From contig JNVV01000083.1 in the NCBI GenBank assembly GCA_000733355.1, positions 1 through 64,000 on the forward strand: a stretch of 64,000 bases of DNA. The letters are read 5' to 3'. Shown here piece by piece: positions 23,484 through 34,563 of this stretch (within the stretch, counting starts at the first letter, position 1; each line of letters opens with the position of its first letter). The stretch comes from Falciphora oryzae. Lineage: Eukaryota; Ascomycota; Sordariomycetes; Magnaporthales; Magnaporthaceae. The notes beneath the pieces are model-generated. The model was not told the DNA's origin and did no database searches. It was given only the letters and a program-made list of their open reading frames with translations. Both the position numbers and the translations under genes were made by a program.

Positions 23484-23564
23484 AGGATTATGAGGAGCAA
23501 AAATAAAATTTATAGCTAAAAATAAAATAGCTATTATACATACAAATAAAATTAATAATGTCAT
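23484..23564 (-). CDS. nad3: nad3 second copy, exon 1
   Basis: ATG 23564, 27 codons ([20 protein letters not shown]...APHNP), start of a complex I membrane subunit. The DNA coding [14 protein letters not shown] is almost identical to that of the other nad3 at 27370-27440, while the rest of the proteins differ clearly. This copy has the common fungal form (FHSFLGQNRTQFGVKFFIFA). Confidence 0.92.
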
Positions 23565-23659
23565 ACTAAATACATCTTAAAAAAAAAGAAGTAGCTCCGC
23601 TATGCATTACAGCCTACTGCATACTGCGTAAGAAAAACTAAACATATTAAATCACATTT

Positions 23660-23700
23660 CTTTTTTTTTATTCATTCCATCTATTATTTTCTTACCCGGA
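23660..23700 (-). pseudogene. Remnant of a LAGLIDADG gene 3' end
   Basis: The minus strand reads KIIDGMNKKKK, and its DNA (TTTATTCATTCCATCTATTA on plus) matches the last codons of the endonuclease at 26065-27030. It stands alone between the large unknown ORF and the second nad3. Confidence 0.6.
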
Positions 23701-23778
23701 GGGTGCTTCGCAGCGCAAGCGAATGTCAACTACCATACAACAACTACCTATACACTTTTTATACACACTATACACACT

Positions 23779-24902
23779 CTATTTTTTATTATTATCAATA
23801 TCAAAAAGTTTATTTAAATCATACCCTATATTATCGTCTCTATTAAATATATCATCATCATCTAGATCTAATTCATTGTTTGATTCACTAGATTCATTTT
23901 CATCTTCAAATAATGTTTCTAACATCCTATTGGCTATTTCTACTGAGCTCCGTACATCGATTGTTGATGACGATAATGATGGTTTTTCAGTTTCTTTTAC
24001 TGATTCCTTAGTCATTGCCTCGTTAAGGTCTGACACTTCACTACTAGTTTCTGGCGCGACACTAAATTTAAATTCAAACTCACTATATAACTCACTAATT
24101 TTTTTGCTTGTTTGATTGTTTTTTTCTACATTGTTTAGGTTTGTGTTAATTCTATTTTCTATGGCTATTTTATCTTTTATATTTTCTTGTAATAAATCTT
24201 TATTTACACTATCTTGGATCGAACATACAAAGTCTTTCTCTAATTCAGTTAAATGATCATCTCATCCTTGGTTATCTATAGGTGAAGTAAGTCGCGAAAA
24301 AGATGAATAATAATCTAAAATAGTATCTAAATCAGTGTCTAAATCTACCTTACTACTACTATCAGATAGCGTTGCATCTGTATGCTGTTTAACTTCAAAA
24401 TCAACATCAAAATCTACATCAACATCTATATCTAAATCAACATCGGGATAGAATAAACTTCTCATTGATTCTGCCATATCTTCTTCATTAAATATATCAG
24501 GATTTGTATGTGCTAGATCTTCAAGATATGATATATCATTATATTCATAATCATAATCTTTACAATCATCATAAAAGGACTCTACAGAGTTATCTAATAG
24601 GATTTGATATTCAATATCTTCAAAATCTTCAAAATCTTCAAACTCTATTGAAATCTCAGTAGGATCTAATAACCTATCAAGTAAATCTATTTTTGAATAA
24701 TCGACTTGATCGACTTTATATTCTAAGATATAATCCCTTAAATCTAAATTTAATTCTAATAGAATTAACATAACTCACATAAATCAAAATCCCATACCTA
24801 TTCACAGTAGTATTTTTGTCATAGAATCTAATAATACCCATAAATAATTTGATTTTATTTCTGTCATTTCTGCTATTTCTATTTTATTTTTATTATTATT
24901 AT

Positions 24903-24934
<32 letters not shown>

Positions 24935-25686
24935 TTAGCGCCGTTATTATTAGCGCCGTTATTTTCGGGTTTTTCTGCGTAGCGCGCAGCTACCGGAGGG
25001 TAGTAACTTTTTACTTTTGTTAGTAGCTTGCGCACACCTATTGTAGTTAAACTCTTTTTATGCGAAGCTTCAGTACTATACTCTAAATCTAACTTTAATT
25101 CATTATTGTTGTTGTTTTTTACGTCTTTTTGTACTAAATTTTCTTGACCCAATATTCATCCTATTTGAAACTCAGGAAATCTATTTCTAACATACTCGAA
25201 AAAATGTTTTACTTCTGGTGTTTCCTCTACATACATAAAATTTACTTTTCTTTTCTTTATATTAAACAAACTTTGTCTTGATATTCTTATATTTTTATCA
25301 TATGATTTTATAAATAATATTAAAGAGGCGTAATCATAAAAGTCAACACTTTTAAATTGTTTATGTGCTACCCCTTTAATAAAATTACGTATAGCTCTTA
25401 AATAGTATACTTCTTTTATATCCTTTAATATTTTTTCATCCTTATTTTTATATAAATCACTGTAATTTCTTTTTAATTTAAACGGGTAACTACGTATACT
25501 AATAAACCTACTACTACTACTCCTAATGCTACAAATAATACTATTGCTACTATTACTACAACAAATCCGACTACAAATTATACTAGGGGTTGCTACAAAA
25601 CTACTATAACCCGATAGCATTACTTTCATTCCTAGCGTTGAAAGTAAAAGCATCGCTTTTCTTTTGTTTATATATAATCTTTTCAT
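23779..25686 (-). CDS. Large unknown ORF (635 aa) with membrane segment and acidic tail
   Basis: ATG 25686 to TAA 23779 in one frame, with TGA as Trp at several sites; I checked the gaps between standard-code pieces and found no TAA/TAG. Parts: a hydrophobic/Ser-rich N-terminus (1-50), a basic folded-looking region (KRNYSDLYKN ... IKGVAHKQFKSVDFYDYAS ... NRFPEFQIGW, 60-175), an Asn-rich linker (about 240-270), a membrane segment (LLWIGMGFWFMWVMLILLEL, near 295), then a very acidic region with EDFEDFEDIEY and alternating Asp/Val, ending DIDNNKK. No endonuclease motif and no family recognised. It lies between two nad3 copies, with a tRNA-like sequence just upstream. Confidence 0.7.
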
Positions 25687-25687
25687 C

Positions 25688-25768
25688 GAGGTTATCTAGA
25701 TTCGAACTAGAAATTACACTAAACTATTTTTATTTAATTTTATAGCTTACGCAGACCTTTTTAACCTC
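25688..25768 (-). tRNA. tRNA-like sequence upstream of the large unknown ORF
   Basis: Perfect acceptor GAGGTTA/TAACCTC and perfect T-arm TCTAG-TTCGAAT-CTAGA, but the middle (81 nt total) gives no anticodon loop with T33; the best loop is AAAAATA. A TCTGCG repeat piece sits where the D-arm should be. Probably degenerate. Confidence 0.35.
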
Positions 25769-26064
25769 TTTTTATTAGATTTTTTCTGCTACTTCTAATC
25801 CGAAGGATATGCGAAGCTGCGTCATTCATTCATTTATTCATTCATTTTTGTAGCGGAGCTACGAAGCGCGAAGCGCGAAGCCACTTTACCGAAACATAAT
25901 CGAAACATACACTAAACATAATCAAAATATACACTAAACGTTTTACTTAGATTTTATCCTTTTTAGTGCGTAGCACTTTAGTTTCCTCTTGGTTTACTGA
26001 TTTACTTTCTTTATTTTTTTGCTGCTACTTCGTAACGAAGCTGCAAGCGTCTTTAACTTTAACT

Positions 26065-27030
26065 TTATTTTCTTTTTTTATTCATTCCATCTATTATAAC
26101 CCTAATCTTATCTAAACCCTCTTCAGTTAAATGAGATTTACTCTCAATAATCTCAGCCACTTTAAGTCAATCTTGATAATCTTGAAATTTAACTCCTACA
26201 ATAGGATATTTTTGTAAAAAAGGTAAAATAATAGAGTAGTTATCCGAAAACTTTCTAGACAGGAAATCTACACCATCACCACGCAATCTTACGTTACCAC
26301 ACCCGAAGAAAATAACAAGATTCTCCATTAACTTAAGATCTCGTATATGTTGAGTAATCTGCAATACTAACTGAACAGCAAACCCTGATTTATGTGTAGG
26401 AGATTTTGCAATGCTAGCTAAGAAACACCCCTCTGCTGAAATAAAACCTGACACTCAATTAGGATCAAGTGGAAGATATTTAGATAAGTCAACATAAGGA
26501 CGAATTACGGGAATAATATTAGGAAAAGCTTCTTTTAATTTATCGGATAAACCTAAATTTATAGAAGATCTTATAGCTACAATCTTATTTAATCCTTCTA
26601 AAGTTAAATGCTCCTTACGTTCCATTATAGCAATAACCTCTTTAAATAGAAGATAATCAGCATATTTTTGAGTTATTAAAGGGTATTTATCAAAGTGTGG
26701 TATTATTACTTGAGTAATTTCTTTTAAAGATCTTACCATTAGAATAACCATACCCTCCCCCATATCTCTTATTTTACCGACACCTCCTAAAAAATCCTGA
26801 ATACCTCTTAAAACCGATATATCCTTCTTATGCAGAGCTATTTGAAAAATAGGACTTACTTGCCACCCTGTTTTATAGATAGGATCTTTTCTAATTGAGA
26901 TTGTAAATGTACCTTCTCCATCTATAAGACCAGTCAAAAATAAAGGATGTAAATTAGCTAGTAACGCAGAAAAAGAGTTAAAAGTACCCTGGGCTGGACC
27001 CGGGGGTCCGGAATTACCCTTTGTCGAATA
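26065..27030 (-). CDS. Free-standing LAGLIDADG homing endonuclease after nad3
   Basis: Motifs FLTGLIDGEGTF near 26940 and WVSGFISAEGCF near 26455, with the [20 protein letters not shown] block between. Intact to TAA 26065, ending DGMNKKRK. The frame starts within or just after the nad3 stop, in a different frame, with YYSTKGNSGPPGPAQG at the front and no clear ATG. No intron core surrounds it. A GC-rich palindrome (near 26990-27010) codes the GPPGPAQ part. It seems to have landed at the very end of nad3. Confidence 0.75.
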
Positions 27031-27037
27031 ATATCTT

Positions 27038-27457
27038 CTACTTACCTTTCCTCCCTAAAGAAGAAATATAGACAGCAGGATTAATTTTAGTAGCTTCTAG
27101 TTTAGTTCCTTTCGAAGGTAGCTTTAAAGCCCCTTTCCCTAGTTCATAAATAAAACCTAGAGTAACTAACAATGAGAAGACTAATAAGATTATCAAACCA
27201 TAGATATTATTCACAAATGAACTAACAGCGAAGGGAAACATCAATAATATTTCTAAATCAAATAATAAGAAAAGTAAAGCGTAAATAAAAAAAGATATGT
27301 AGAAAATAGATCTAGTTTGTAAGAAAGAATGAAATCCACATTCAAAAGCAGAATTCTTTTCTTGATATGGAGTATGCGGTGCAAAAATAAAATTTATAGC
27401 TAAAAATAAAATAGCTATAACTGACACTAAAATTACAAGGATAGTAAAACTACTCAT
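27038..27457 (-). CDS. nad3: nad3 first copy, intronless
   Basis: ATG 27457 to TAA 27038, 139 aa. Complex I subunit with the conserved NFIFAPHTPYQEK...FECGFHSFL, LFDLEILLMFPFAV and LGFIYELGKGALK blocks. It starts 4 nt after the nad2 stop, the ancestral nad2-nad3 arrangement. The protein differs from the second copy (LQTRSIFYISFFIYALLFLL instead of LGQNRTQFGVKFFIFALVYL) and has a longer, unusual tail after KLPSKGTK. Complete, so presumably active. Confidence 0.93.
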   Translation of the reverse strand: MSSFTILVILVSVIAILFLAINFIFAPHTPYQEKNSAFECGFHSFLQTRSIFYISFFIYALLFLLFDLEILLMFPFAVSSFVNNIYGLIILLVFSLLVTLGFIYELGKGALKLPSKGTKLEATKINPAVYISSLGRKGK

Positions 27458-27461
27458 TTAA

Positions 27462-27494
27462 TTAATAATTAAATAAAACTTGTACCAATATAGT
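27462..27494 (-). CDS. nad2: nad2 exon 5 (33 nt)
   Basis: Codes TILVQVLFNY and TAA 27462, the usual nad2 end. Preceded by intron-terminal G. Five exons sum to 1731 nt, 576 aa. Confidence 0.9.
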   Translation of the reverse strand, partial: TILVQVLFNY

Positions 27495-29101
27495 CAAGCG
27501 TGTTAATAATTTATTAGTCTAGACGGCGACTTACAAGGAGTCGCCTAGACAGCCGGGGCCGTTAATAAATCTTAACTAAAATTAATTTTTCAATATATCT
27601 CTATATTGTTCAGACTATGTTATTACCCTGCGAAGCTACTAATTTGTAGCTTCGTAGGGCATTGGATCTTTATATAGGATTATTGTTAGTTTTACTCACC
27701 TATTAGTCGTTGAACGTTTTTGTCTTATATTATTATAGTGAGTACTATTAATAGCCTCCTACGAAGTAGCGAAGCAGCCGGAGGCTACTACAAAATGATA
27801 AAACTAAGACAAACTTCGCTGCAAATCATCAAATAAACATCGGGGTTTTGATATTCTTGCAATTAATCCAATCTTTTTTAAAAATTTGGTTATTATTAAC
27901 CAAATTAATTGGGCAACCTATTGCTTCTCGGCTAAATACTATAAATACAAAATATACGCTGGCTGGCTTCACAGCAGAAGTATGCTATAAAAAATTATCT
28001 TAATTTATTCATACCTGATTTTATTTCACGAATCTTATCTAATCCCTCTTTGGTTAGATGAGCCTTAGATTTAATAAATTCAGCTACTAGAATTCAATCT
28101 TCAAAATCCTCTCTTTTAACACCTCTTATATCATGGTTTTTAAAAAATGGAATTATTTTATCTCATATGTCCGAAAAGTTTCTAACAATAAATACTCCAG
28201 CACCCAACTTGCTACTTCCAGAATGATAATTGAATATACCACATCCAAAAAAAGTAATAAATGATCTTAGTAATAATTCATCTCTTAAATGTTGAGATAC
28301 CTTAAAACTTAATGAAACTCCATCTAATTTAACTCCACCATATTTAGCCAAATTAACTAAAAAACAACCCTCACCTGAAACAAATCCCGCCATCCACTCA
28401 GAATCAGGGATAGTAATATTTTCTATAAGGGGGCTAGAAACAGGCACAGTATTAGGAAAAATAGTCTTCAAGGAATGCGATAAACCTAAATTTATCGAAG
28501 CACGAATATTTACAATTTCTTGTAACCCTTTGGCTGATAAATGTTCCCCTTCAACTAATTTATAGACTATTTGCTTAAATAGTAAAAAATCAGCTTTCTT
28601 TTGAGTTATTAAAGGGTAATTATCAAAATGTGAAATGATTTTTAAAATATCATCTAAAGATCTTACCGCGAATATTGATTTATTCCCCTTACTATGAATG
28701 TTTCCAATACTACCTAAATAATTTCTAATTTGCATTAATAATAAATTATCTTTAGAGTGAACTTGTATTTGAAATAAAGGACGGACATAGAATTTCCCAT
28801 TAGGATTCCTTTGAAAACCTACGTTGAAACAACCTTCTGCATCTGAATAACCAGATATAAATGAAGGTGATATAGCTTTAGTATGGTAATTATGACTAGA
28901 GTACATTGAGTATCTTTGTTGAGTAGCTACGCACAAAATAGAAGATAAGTGAGATGTATGTATAGACGTGTGTCTAGTACGATTAAGAGAAGGATACTTA
29001 ATTAGATAAGTATCGGATGAAATTGTATTTGTATTTGATAGCAGTAATAAATTACGAGTATAATACTCATTAGCACATAGTAAGAATAGGGGTCATATGG
29101 T
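27495..29101 (-). other. Group I intron nad2-i4
   Basis: 1607 nt. Core at about 27600-27870 with GTTCAACGACTAATAG and ACATAGTCTGAAC. GC palindromes are inserted within peripheral parts (27640-27660, 27755-27785). Confidence 0.87.
27992..29101 (-). CDS. LAGLIDADG homing endonuclease (nad2-i4), in frame with exon 4
   Basis: Continues nad2 exon 4 as MGTIWPLFLLCANEYYTRNL. Motifs FISGYSDAEGCF near 28850 and WMAGFVSGEGCF near 28395, second-half block QHLRDELLLRSFITFFGCG. Open to TAA 27992 (GMNKLR). All pieces share one frame; probably intact. Confidence 0.85.
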
Positions 29102-29458
29102 ACCCATACTTAATCATTCTTTATTCATAAAAATGAATAATAAAACTACTAATGTAATTATTGAGATAGTAATAGAGACAGAACTAGACATAGTTATATT
29201 TTTATAATTAAATGTAATAGATTTAATTATATTATTATTTCTATCAATAATATCCCCGTTTAATTTAGAATTTTTAAATAAAGGATTTATTTTATAATCA
29301 GAAGAATAAAAATAAATTTCTTTTATTACATTTAGATAGTAAACTGCCCCAATTACACTTGTAAGAATAGCGATTAAAGATAGAAAAATATAACCTTTAT
29401 CTATAGCAGCACTTAATACCATTTGTTTAGCAAAAAAACCTACCATGGGAGGAACCAT
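29102..29458 (-). CDS. nad2: nad2 exon 4
   Basis: 119 codons from [20 protein letters not shown] to FIFMNKEWLSMG. The TGA in NKEW is Trp. Join after GGT restores WLSMG-TILVQVLF. Confidence 0.92.
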
Positions 29459-31424
29459 CTACATTATAATAAGTTATTTCTTTAGCTTGCGCAGCTTGCT
29501 TAGCTTGCTTTTAATTAAACTTTAGTTAAAGCCTATTATAAATGAAATAACTTACTTATTTTAAGCCGTCACACCATTTTACCTAAGTATGCCTACCTAA
29601 TAACTCCGTACTTAACACTATACCGTATAAAGCTAGCTTCGCAGATTTCGCCACCGGTACCTCCCCCTAACTATCCGTAAACTATCCGTAAACTATCCGT
29701 AAACTATTCGTAAACTATCCGTAGGGGGAATTATGCGTGCTTAGATGCATCAAAAATTGGATCGAGTAACTAAGAGGAATTAGATGATTAATAATAAAAT
29801 TCTTAGATTTATTATTACAAAATTTTATCAAGATCCTTATTATTATTATTTAATCTTAAAATTTTTAATTTAGTATACCTCTACCTCTGTTCATACCTGC
29901 TTTAATACAAGTAATCTCCTCTAATCCTTTTTTATTAAGGTGAGCTTTGGTTTTAATTAATTCGGCTACTTGACATCAGTCATTGAAATCTTTTAATTTT
30001 ATTCCTTTGATCTGATGAAGTTTAAAAAATGGTATGATTTTATCGTAGTTCTCATTGAAATTCTCGCATAAAAAATCCGCACGGTCTGCTCCATGGGGTA
30101 AAGAATATTTACCACATTTAAAAAAATCTACTAAACTTTTCATCAATAGCTCATCACGAGAATGTTGAACTAAATGAAATCTTAGTAATACTTGAAATCC
30201 TGACTTATGAGTGGCAGATTTACTTATATTAATATAAAAACAACCTTCCCCGCTCGTAAACCCAGCAACTCACTCGGAGTCGTTAATAGCTGGGTTTACT
30301 ATAGGTCTAGGCACGGCGACAGTATCTGGGAAAGCTTCTTTAAGTCCTTGAGTTAGTCCTCTATTTAAAGAAGCACGTATATTTATAATAGCTTGAAGAC
30401 CAGTATCCGTTAAATGTTCCTTTCGTTGCATCATCATAACTACCTTTCTAAATAAGAAATAGTCGGACCCTTTTTGGGTTATTAAAGGATATTTATCGAA
30501 ATGAGGGATTATACAAGCTAAAATAGATTCTAACGAACTAACGGTAAACCTAAGGCAATCTGCACCTGCAACACTAATTGTACCTACTGATCCAAAATAA
30601 AACATAATAAGGTTTAATAGCTCCCGATCTTTTTTATGGAGCTTGATTTGAAACTCAGGTTGAACTGATCAACCTGTCTTGAATTTAGGGTTTTTTCTAA
30701 GTTTTACCATAAAACACCCTTCTGCGTCTGTAAATCCTGTAATAAATCAAGGTTTAAGGGGAGATGAATCCTTACTTGAAATACAATCAACCGTACCAGA
30801 ACTAGACTTTAGGGTAGAATAGGATCTACTTCTAATTTGATTAGCCGCTAGTACAAAGGTTTTGACTGGAAAACGCGTGTGAGTGAAACCCCCTAAATCT
30901 CGAGTACAACCTTTTAATGCTATTAAATTAATGTGACAATTATTACAAATTGTTATCGCGAGTATTCAAATATCTATACTATTCTTTTTAACCCAGTATA
31001 CAGTTAAAAAGTAGATAAATAAAAATGAGAAATACGATGAAGCCTATATTGTAGGATGATATGGACTTTATCTTCAGCCAATAGCTTTTCTTTTTTAAGG
31101 ATTAAAAGCTACCTAACGTATCACGTAAAGTCTCTGAGGATCCTACTCATAACGTGGCTTGTTATTTTGGTTTCCTGCTGATTATCCAAAATTATACATT
31201 TTCACTTGAATTAATATTATAGACCAGTAGCATAATTGTAAGGAGTTTCCAGCATATAGTGATATATTTTTCATAATAGATATAAATATATTTAAAGGTA
31301 ATACTTCATAACTATGCTAGAAGTAACAAAAATAACCTTAGATAATTATTAAAATATAAGTTTAAAAATTATACCTATAAATATACATCAATCTATAAAT
31401 GCTGCAGGCGCTCCTCTTTTTCTC
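29459..31424 (-). other. Group I intron nad2-i3
   Basis: 1966 nt. Core (31060-31265) of the CAGAGACTTTACG / AATCAGCAGG type lies 5' of the endonuclease gene. Near 29650-29720 the sequence AACTATCCGTA is tandemly repeated about five times. Confidence 0.85.
29865..31000 (-). CDS. LAGLIDADG homing endonuclease (nad2-i3)
   Basis: Open frame with a hydrophobic N-terminus (SSYFSFLFIYFLTVYW) followed by [13 protein letters not shown] near 30745 and [12 protein letters not shown] near 30265. The block [20 protein letters not shown] lies between. Stop TAA 29865 after MNRGRGILN. Not in frame with exon 3 (a TAA follows it), so translation must begin inside the intron. No clear ATG near the start. Confidence 0.8.
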
Positions 31425-31723
31425 ACCTGCAAAAGAAAATATAGTAATAGTTAAACTTAAAGCTAATAAAGGATTTATATAAAAATATCCCCTTAGTTGA
31501 CTAATTAACTGGATAGGAGAATTGTTTTTATCTATTAATTGTTTATACTCTTTATTGTTATTTGAATAAGAATATAAAGAAAACCCTATAGTTATTAATA
31601 TAATAAATGCATTTAAGTTACTAATAGAATATTGTATTAAATAAAATACAAAAGCTTGAGTTGATTCTATTGTAGATATACTTAAAGCTAATAATATAAA
31701 TCCTACATGAGAGATAGTACTGT
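31425..31723 (-). CDS. nad2: nad2 exon 3
   Basis: Codes [20 protein letters not shown] through [16 protein letters not shown]. Both borders follow T/G rules and join in phase with exons 2 and 4. Confidence 0.92.
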
Positions 31724-32067
31724 CTTAATGTTACGACAAATATTCCTAATATAGTATGACCAATAAACAACAGCAAAAACAACAGCAAGAATGATAACAA
31801 CAAAAATCTTGTTTACTAAGTCTACTTGGCGGAGGGTCGCTACTTCTCAACGAAGCAGCGAAGCTGCGAAGCAAGGAAGAAATAGACCCTTAGTAGAAAT
31901 AAACAAGCAACTAGCTTATACTGATCTTATAACCGACCTACTTAATAATTGATTAGCAGACTTATCTGCTAGTGATTGTCTGTTGGTTGATTTGTGTGTA
32001 GCGCTGCTTACCCTTTAGGATAGAAGCCGCAAGCACCAAATTACTAATTGTCAGAAGTAACTGGAGT

Positions 32068-32894
32068 TTAAAGATCGATAGATCTTCCAGTGTTCATTCC
32101 AGATTTTATTTGCATAATTTCCTTAGAACCCTCTGGTGTTAAATGTCCACCATTTTTAATAATTTCTGCTACTCGAATTCAATCAGCGAAATCTTTACCT
32201 TTTTCTGCGCAGCTACCCGTATAGGATGTTTTTTAAAGAATTCTATGATTATATCATAATTATCAGAAAATTTAGTAGATTGGAAATAACCTCAGTGATT
32301 TTCAACAACACGAACCAGACGACCACAATTAAAGTAAGTTACAAAGCTTTCTAATAATAATTCATCTCGTAGATGTTGAGCTAGTTGAAAAACTAATTGA
32401 ACACCTACTCCACATTTATTACGACCTTTGTTAACCTTTACAAAGAAACATCCTTCTCCGGTAGTAAACCCGGCCATTCATTCAGGATGTGGTAATTCTT
32501 GTGTAATAGATAAGCTAGGTCTAGATACTGGAATATAGTCAGGGAAAGCTGCTTTTAATACCTCAGATAAACCTAAATTCAATGAAGCTCTTATATTAAC
32601 AATATTTTTTAAGTCATTTTCAGTTAAACTTTTTGCATTAAGCATAATATTAACGATATCTAATCAAAGTTGGAAATCGGCACCTTTTTGAGTTTTTAAA
32701 GGGTACAATGCAAAATGAGGTAAAATTACCTTGGTAATTTGTTTAAGAGAAGTAACTCTGAATGCACACATACTTTTAGCTTCAGATTTAGTAATTATCC
32801 CTACACCATCAAAGTAAGCTTTAATTTGTTCCAAAAGTTTAAGATCTTTTGTATGAAGAGCAATTTGGAATACGACTTCAACCCGTCCCGGCAT
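32068..32894 (-). pseudogene. 3' part of an interrupted LAGLIDADG gene (nad2-i2)
   Basis: Begins GRVEVVFQIALHTKDLKLLEQ, the point that normally follows the first motif by about 25 residues. Second motif WMAGFTTGEGCFF near 32475. Near the end, GCGCAGCTACCC-type insertion (about 32205-32220) after FFKKHPI shifts the frame; the original tail (HLTPEGSKEIMQIKSGMNTG) is readable in another frame to 32068. Its missing front is at 33777-34040. Confidence 0.82.
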
Positions 32895-33776
32895 AGTGCT
32901 TAACTAAGGTACAGCAAGGGTCATGGTGGTGGGACTAACTCTAAGATCCTACTATCTACGTATCTGATGCAATCTTTTTGAAAATATACCTTCCTTTATA
33001 AGGTGCCGAGGAGCTCCTTGAAAATTATGTACTAATGGTTCCTGTATATATACCTAATGCTTGAGCTGCCCCTTTCATTGTAGGATAAATAGTTTTTATC
33101 CCAGTATCTAGGTCATACACTTCCAATTGAACTTTAGCCCTCCCAGACCGTTCTGAACGGATACGACCTTTTAATTTGGCTAAGGTTTCTTCTGAGTGTT
33201 TTCTACCTATTTGACACAGAGATATTTGGGCTTTGACTTCTTCAGTGTGACTACGCTTTCTAAATTTCATTAAGGTTTCTTCAGTATGTTTATAACCAAA
33301 ATTTGAACCAGCCGTCTTTAATATATTATATTCAGGGTTTAAAGTATTAAAATAGTACTGTTCTCTCTCAAGTAATACCTTAATAGAGCAGTATTCTAAA
33401 ATCTCTAATTTAAACCCAGAGTACCCATACTTAATTAAAGCCTTACAAATGTTACTAGTTTTTAATCTTTCTATATGCTTAATGGAATAATAACAAGAAA
33501 ATCTATGACTTAAATTTACACTAGATCCAATATAAGTCTTATTATTTGTCAAATTAGTGATTCGATAAATACCAGACTTACCTTTATTTTCCATCGGCTC
33601 CGCCGAAGTTTATCTAGACCCATATTATTATATATTTTTACGGGCTGTATAGTACCACCTGAAGTGTTAACGGTTGAATAGTTTCTTACGGTTATTCTTA
33701 GACCCCTGTATAAGCCCACAGGTCTAGAACAAAGTACTGAATAAGATGTGGATAAGAGCGAAAAACGAGAAGCCAT
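32895..33776 (-). pseudogene. GIY-YIG gene inserted inside a LAGLIDADG gene
   Basis: 882 nt lie between codons AAT and ATG of the host; removing them rejoins the host frame as CIIKRN-MPGRVEVV. The insert starts MASRFSLLSTS, has PVKIYNNMGLDKL, then a frameshift at a GGCTCCGCCG palindrome (33597-33606), then GIYRITN ... TYIGSSV (GIY-YIG motif, 33570-33530), EQYYFNTLNPEYNILKTAG and a helix-turn-helix (YPTMKGAAQALG). A TAA at 33025 precedes the normal end PYKGRYIFKKI. Two defects make it probably dead. Confidence 0.85.
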
Positions 33777-34040
33777 ATTACGTTTAATGATACAAGAGAA
33801 ACTACCTTCAGCGTCAGTGATACCTGTAATAAATCAAGGATTTAAGTTATCACCTGTGTGTGCTACGCACGATAAATCTGTAGTATTAGTAGTGCATTCT
33901 TTTTTATTATTGTTAAGAATATCACTCTTAACTGTTGAAGAAGTTGAATATCTTCTTCTGTAAGATGTATTTATTGGAGCTAAACCATATTGTTTTGGTT
34001 GTAAACGTGAAGCAACCAAAACTTTGTCGTAAATAATAGA
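33777..34040 (-). pseudogene. 5' part of the interrupted LAGLIDADG gene (nad2-i2)
   Basis: Codes LQPKQYGLAPINTS ... [20 protein letters not shown], ending 11 residues after the first LAGLIDADG motif. It then runs directly into the GIY-YIG insert. A TGCGTAGCACA repeat piece is included in frame (SCVAHTG). Confidence 0.82.
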
Positions 34041-34563
34041 TAAAAAAGTTACAAATAGTTTAAATCTTTTATTGCTGCATACTACGCAGCACTAAGTAAG
34101 CATTCCTTTCTATTATTAGAATACACCTTAATTACATGAAAAAAAAAATACCTTATACTTATATATAATAAGAAAAGATAAAAAGATTATTAAAGATATT
34201 TTTATTGCCCTTCCCTTAGCTTGCTGCTTCTTATAAGGAAGGCCGAAAGGTAAAAGCTACACATGTAATAACTACCGTCTACTCGTTGCTCTTTTACAGT
34301 AGCTTTCTTTCCTGTAGCCCGAAGAGAAGCAAGCTATTAATTGAAAGTTACTACTGATTTAGATCCGCGATTGTTCATTAAGGTTATAACTTATCATTTG
34401 TTTATTATTATTATTAAGTTATAAACTTATCCTTTGGCTTGTTACCATTCCTGAAAAATTAAGTCAGCCACTTATAATCTTTCGATTATAGCTTGGTACC
34501 TAAAGGCATTAGAAGTTCCCCGGAGTTTGATAGTTTAGCCCACAGTACGGCCCATTCACCGGT

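Larger units (their letters stand above)
31724..34563 (-). other. Group I intron nad2-i2 with nested endonuclease genes
   Basis: 2840 nt. Core of the GAGCAACGAG family at 34250-34563, followed by a LAGLIDADG gene that is itself interrupted by a GIY-YIG gene. Spacer 31800-32060 at the 3' end holds GC palindromes. Confidence 0.85.

Noticed and set aside
23723..24115. Plus-strand 130-codon frame
   Set aside because: Antisense of the acidic end of the large unknown ORF; Ser/Leu-rich mirror composition and no other plus-strand gene in the window.
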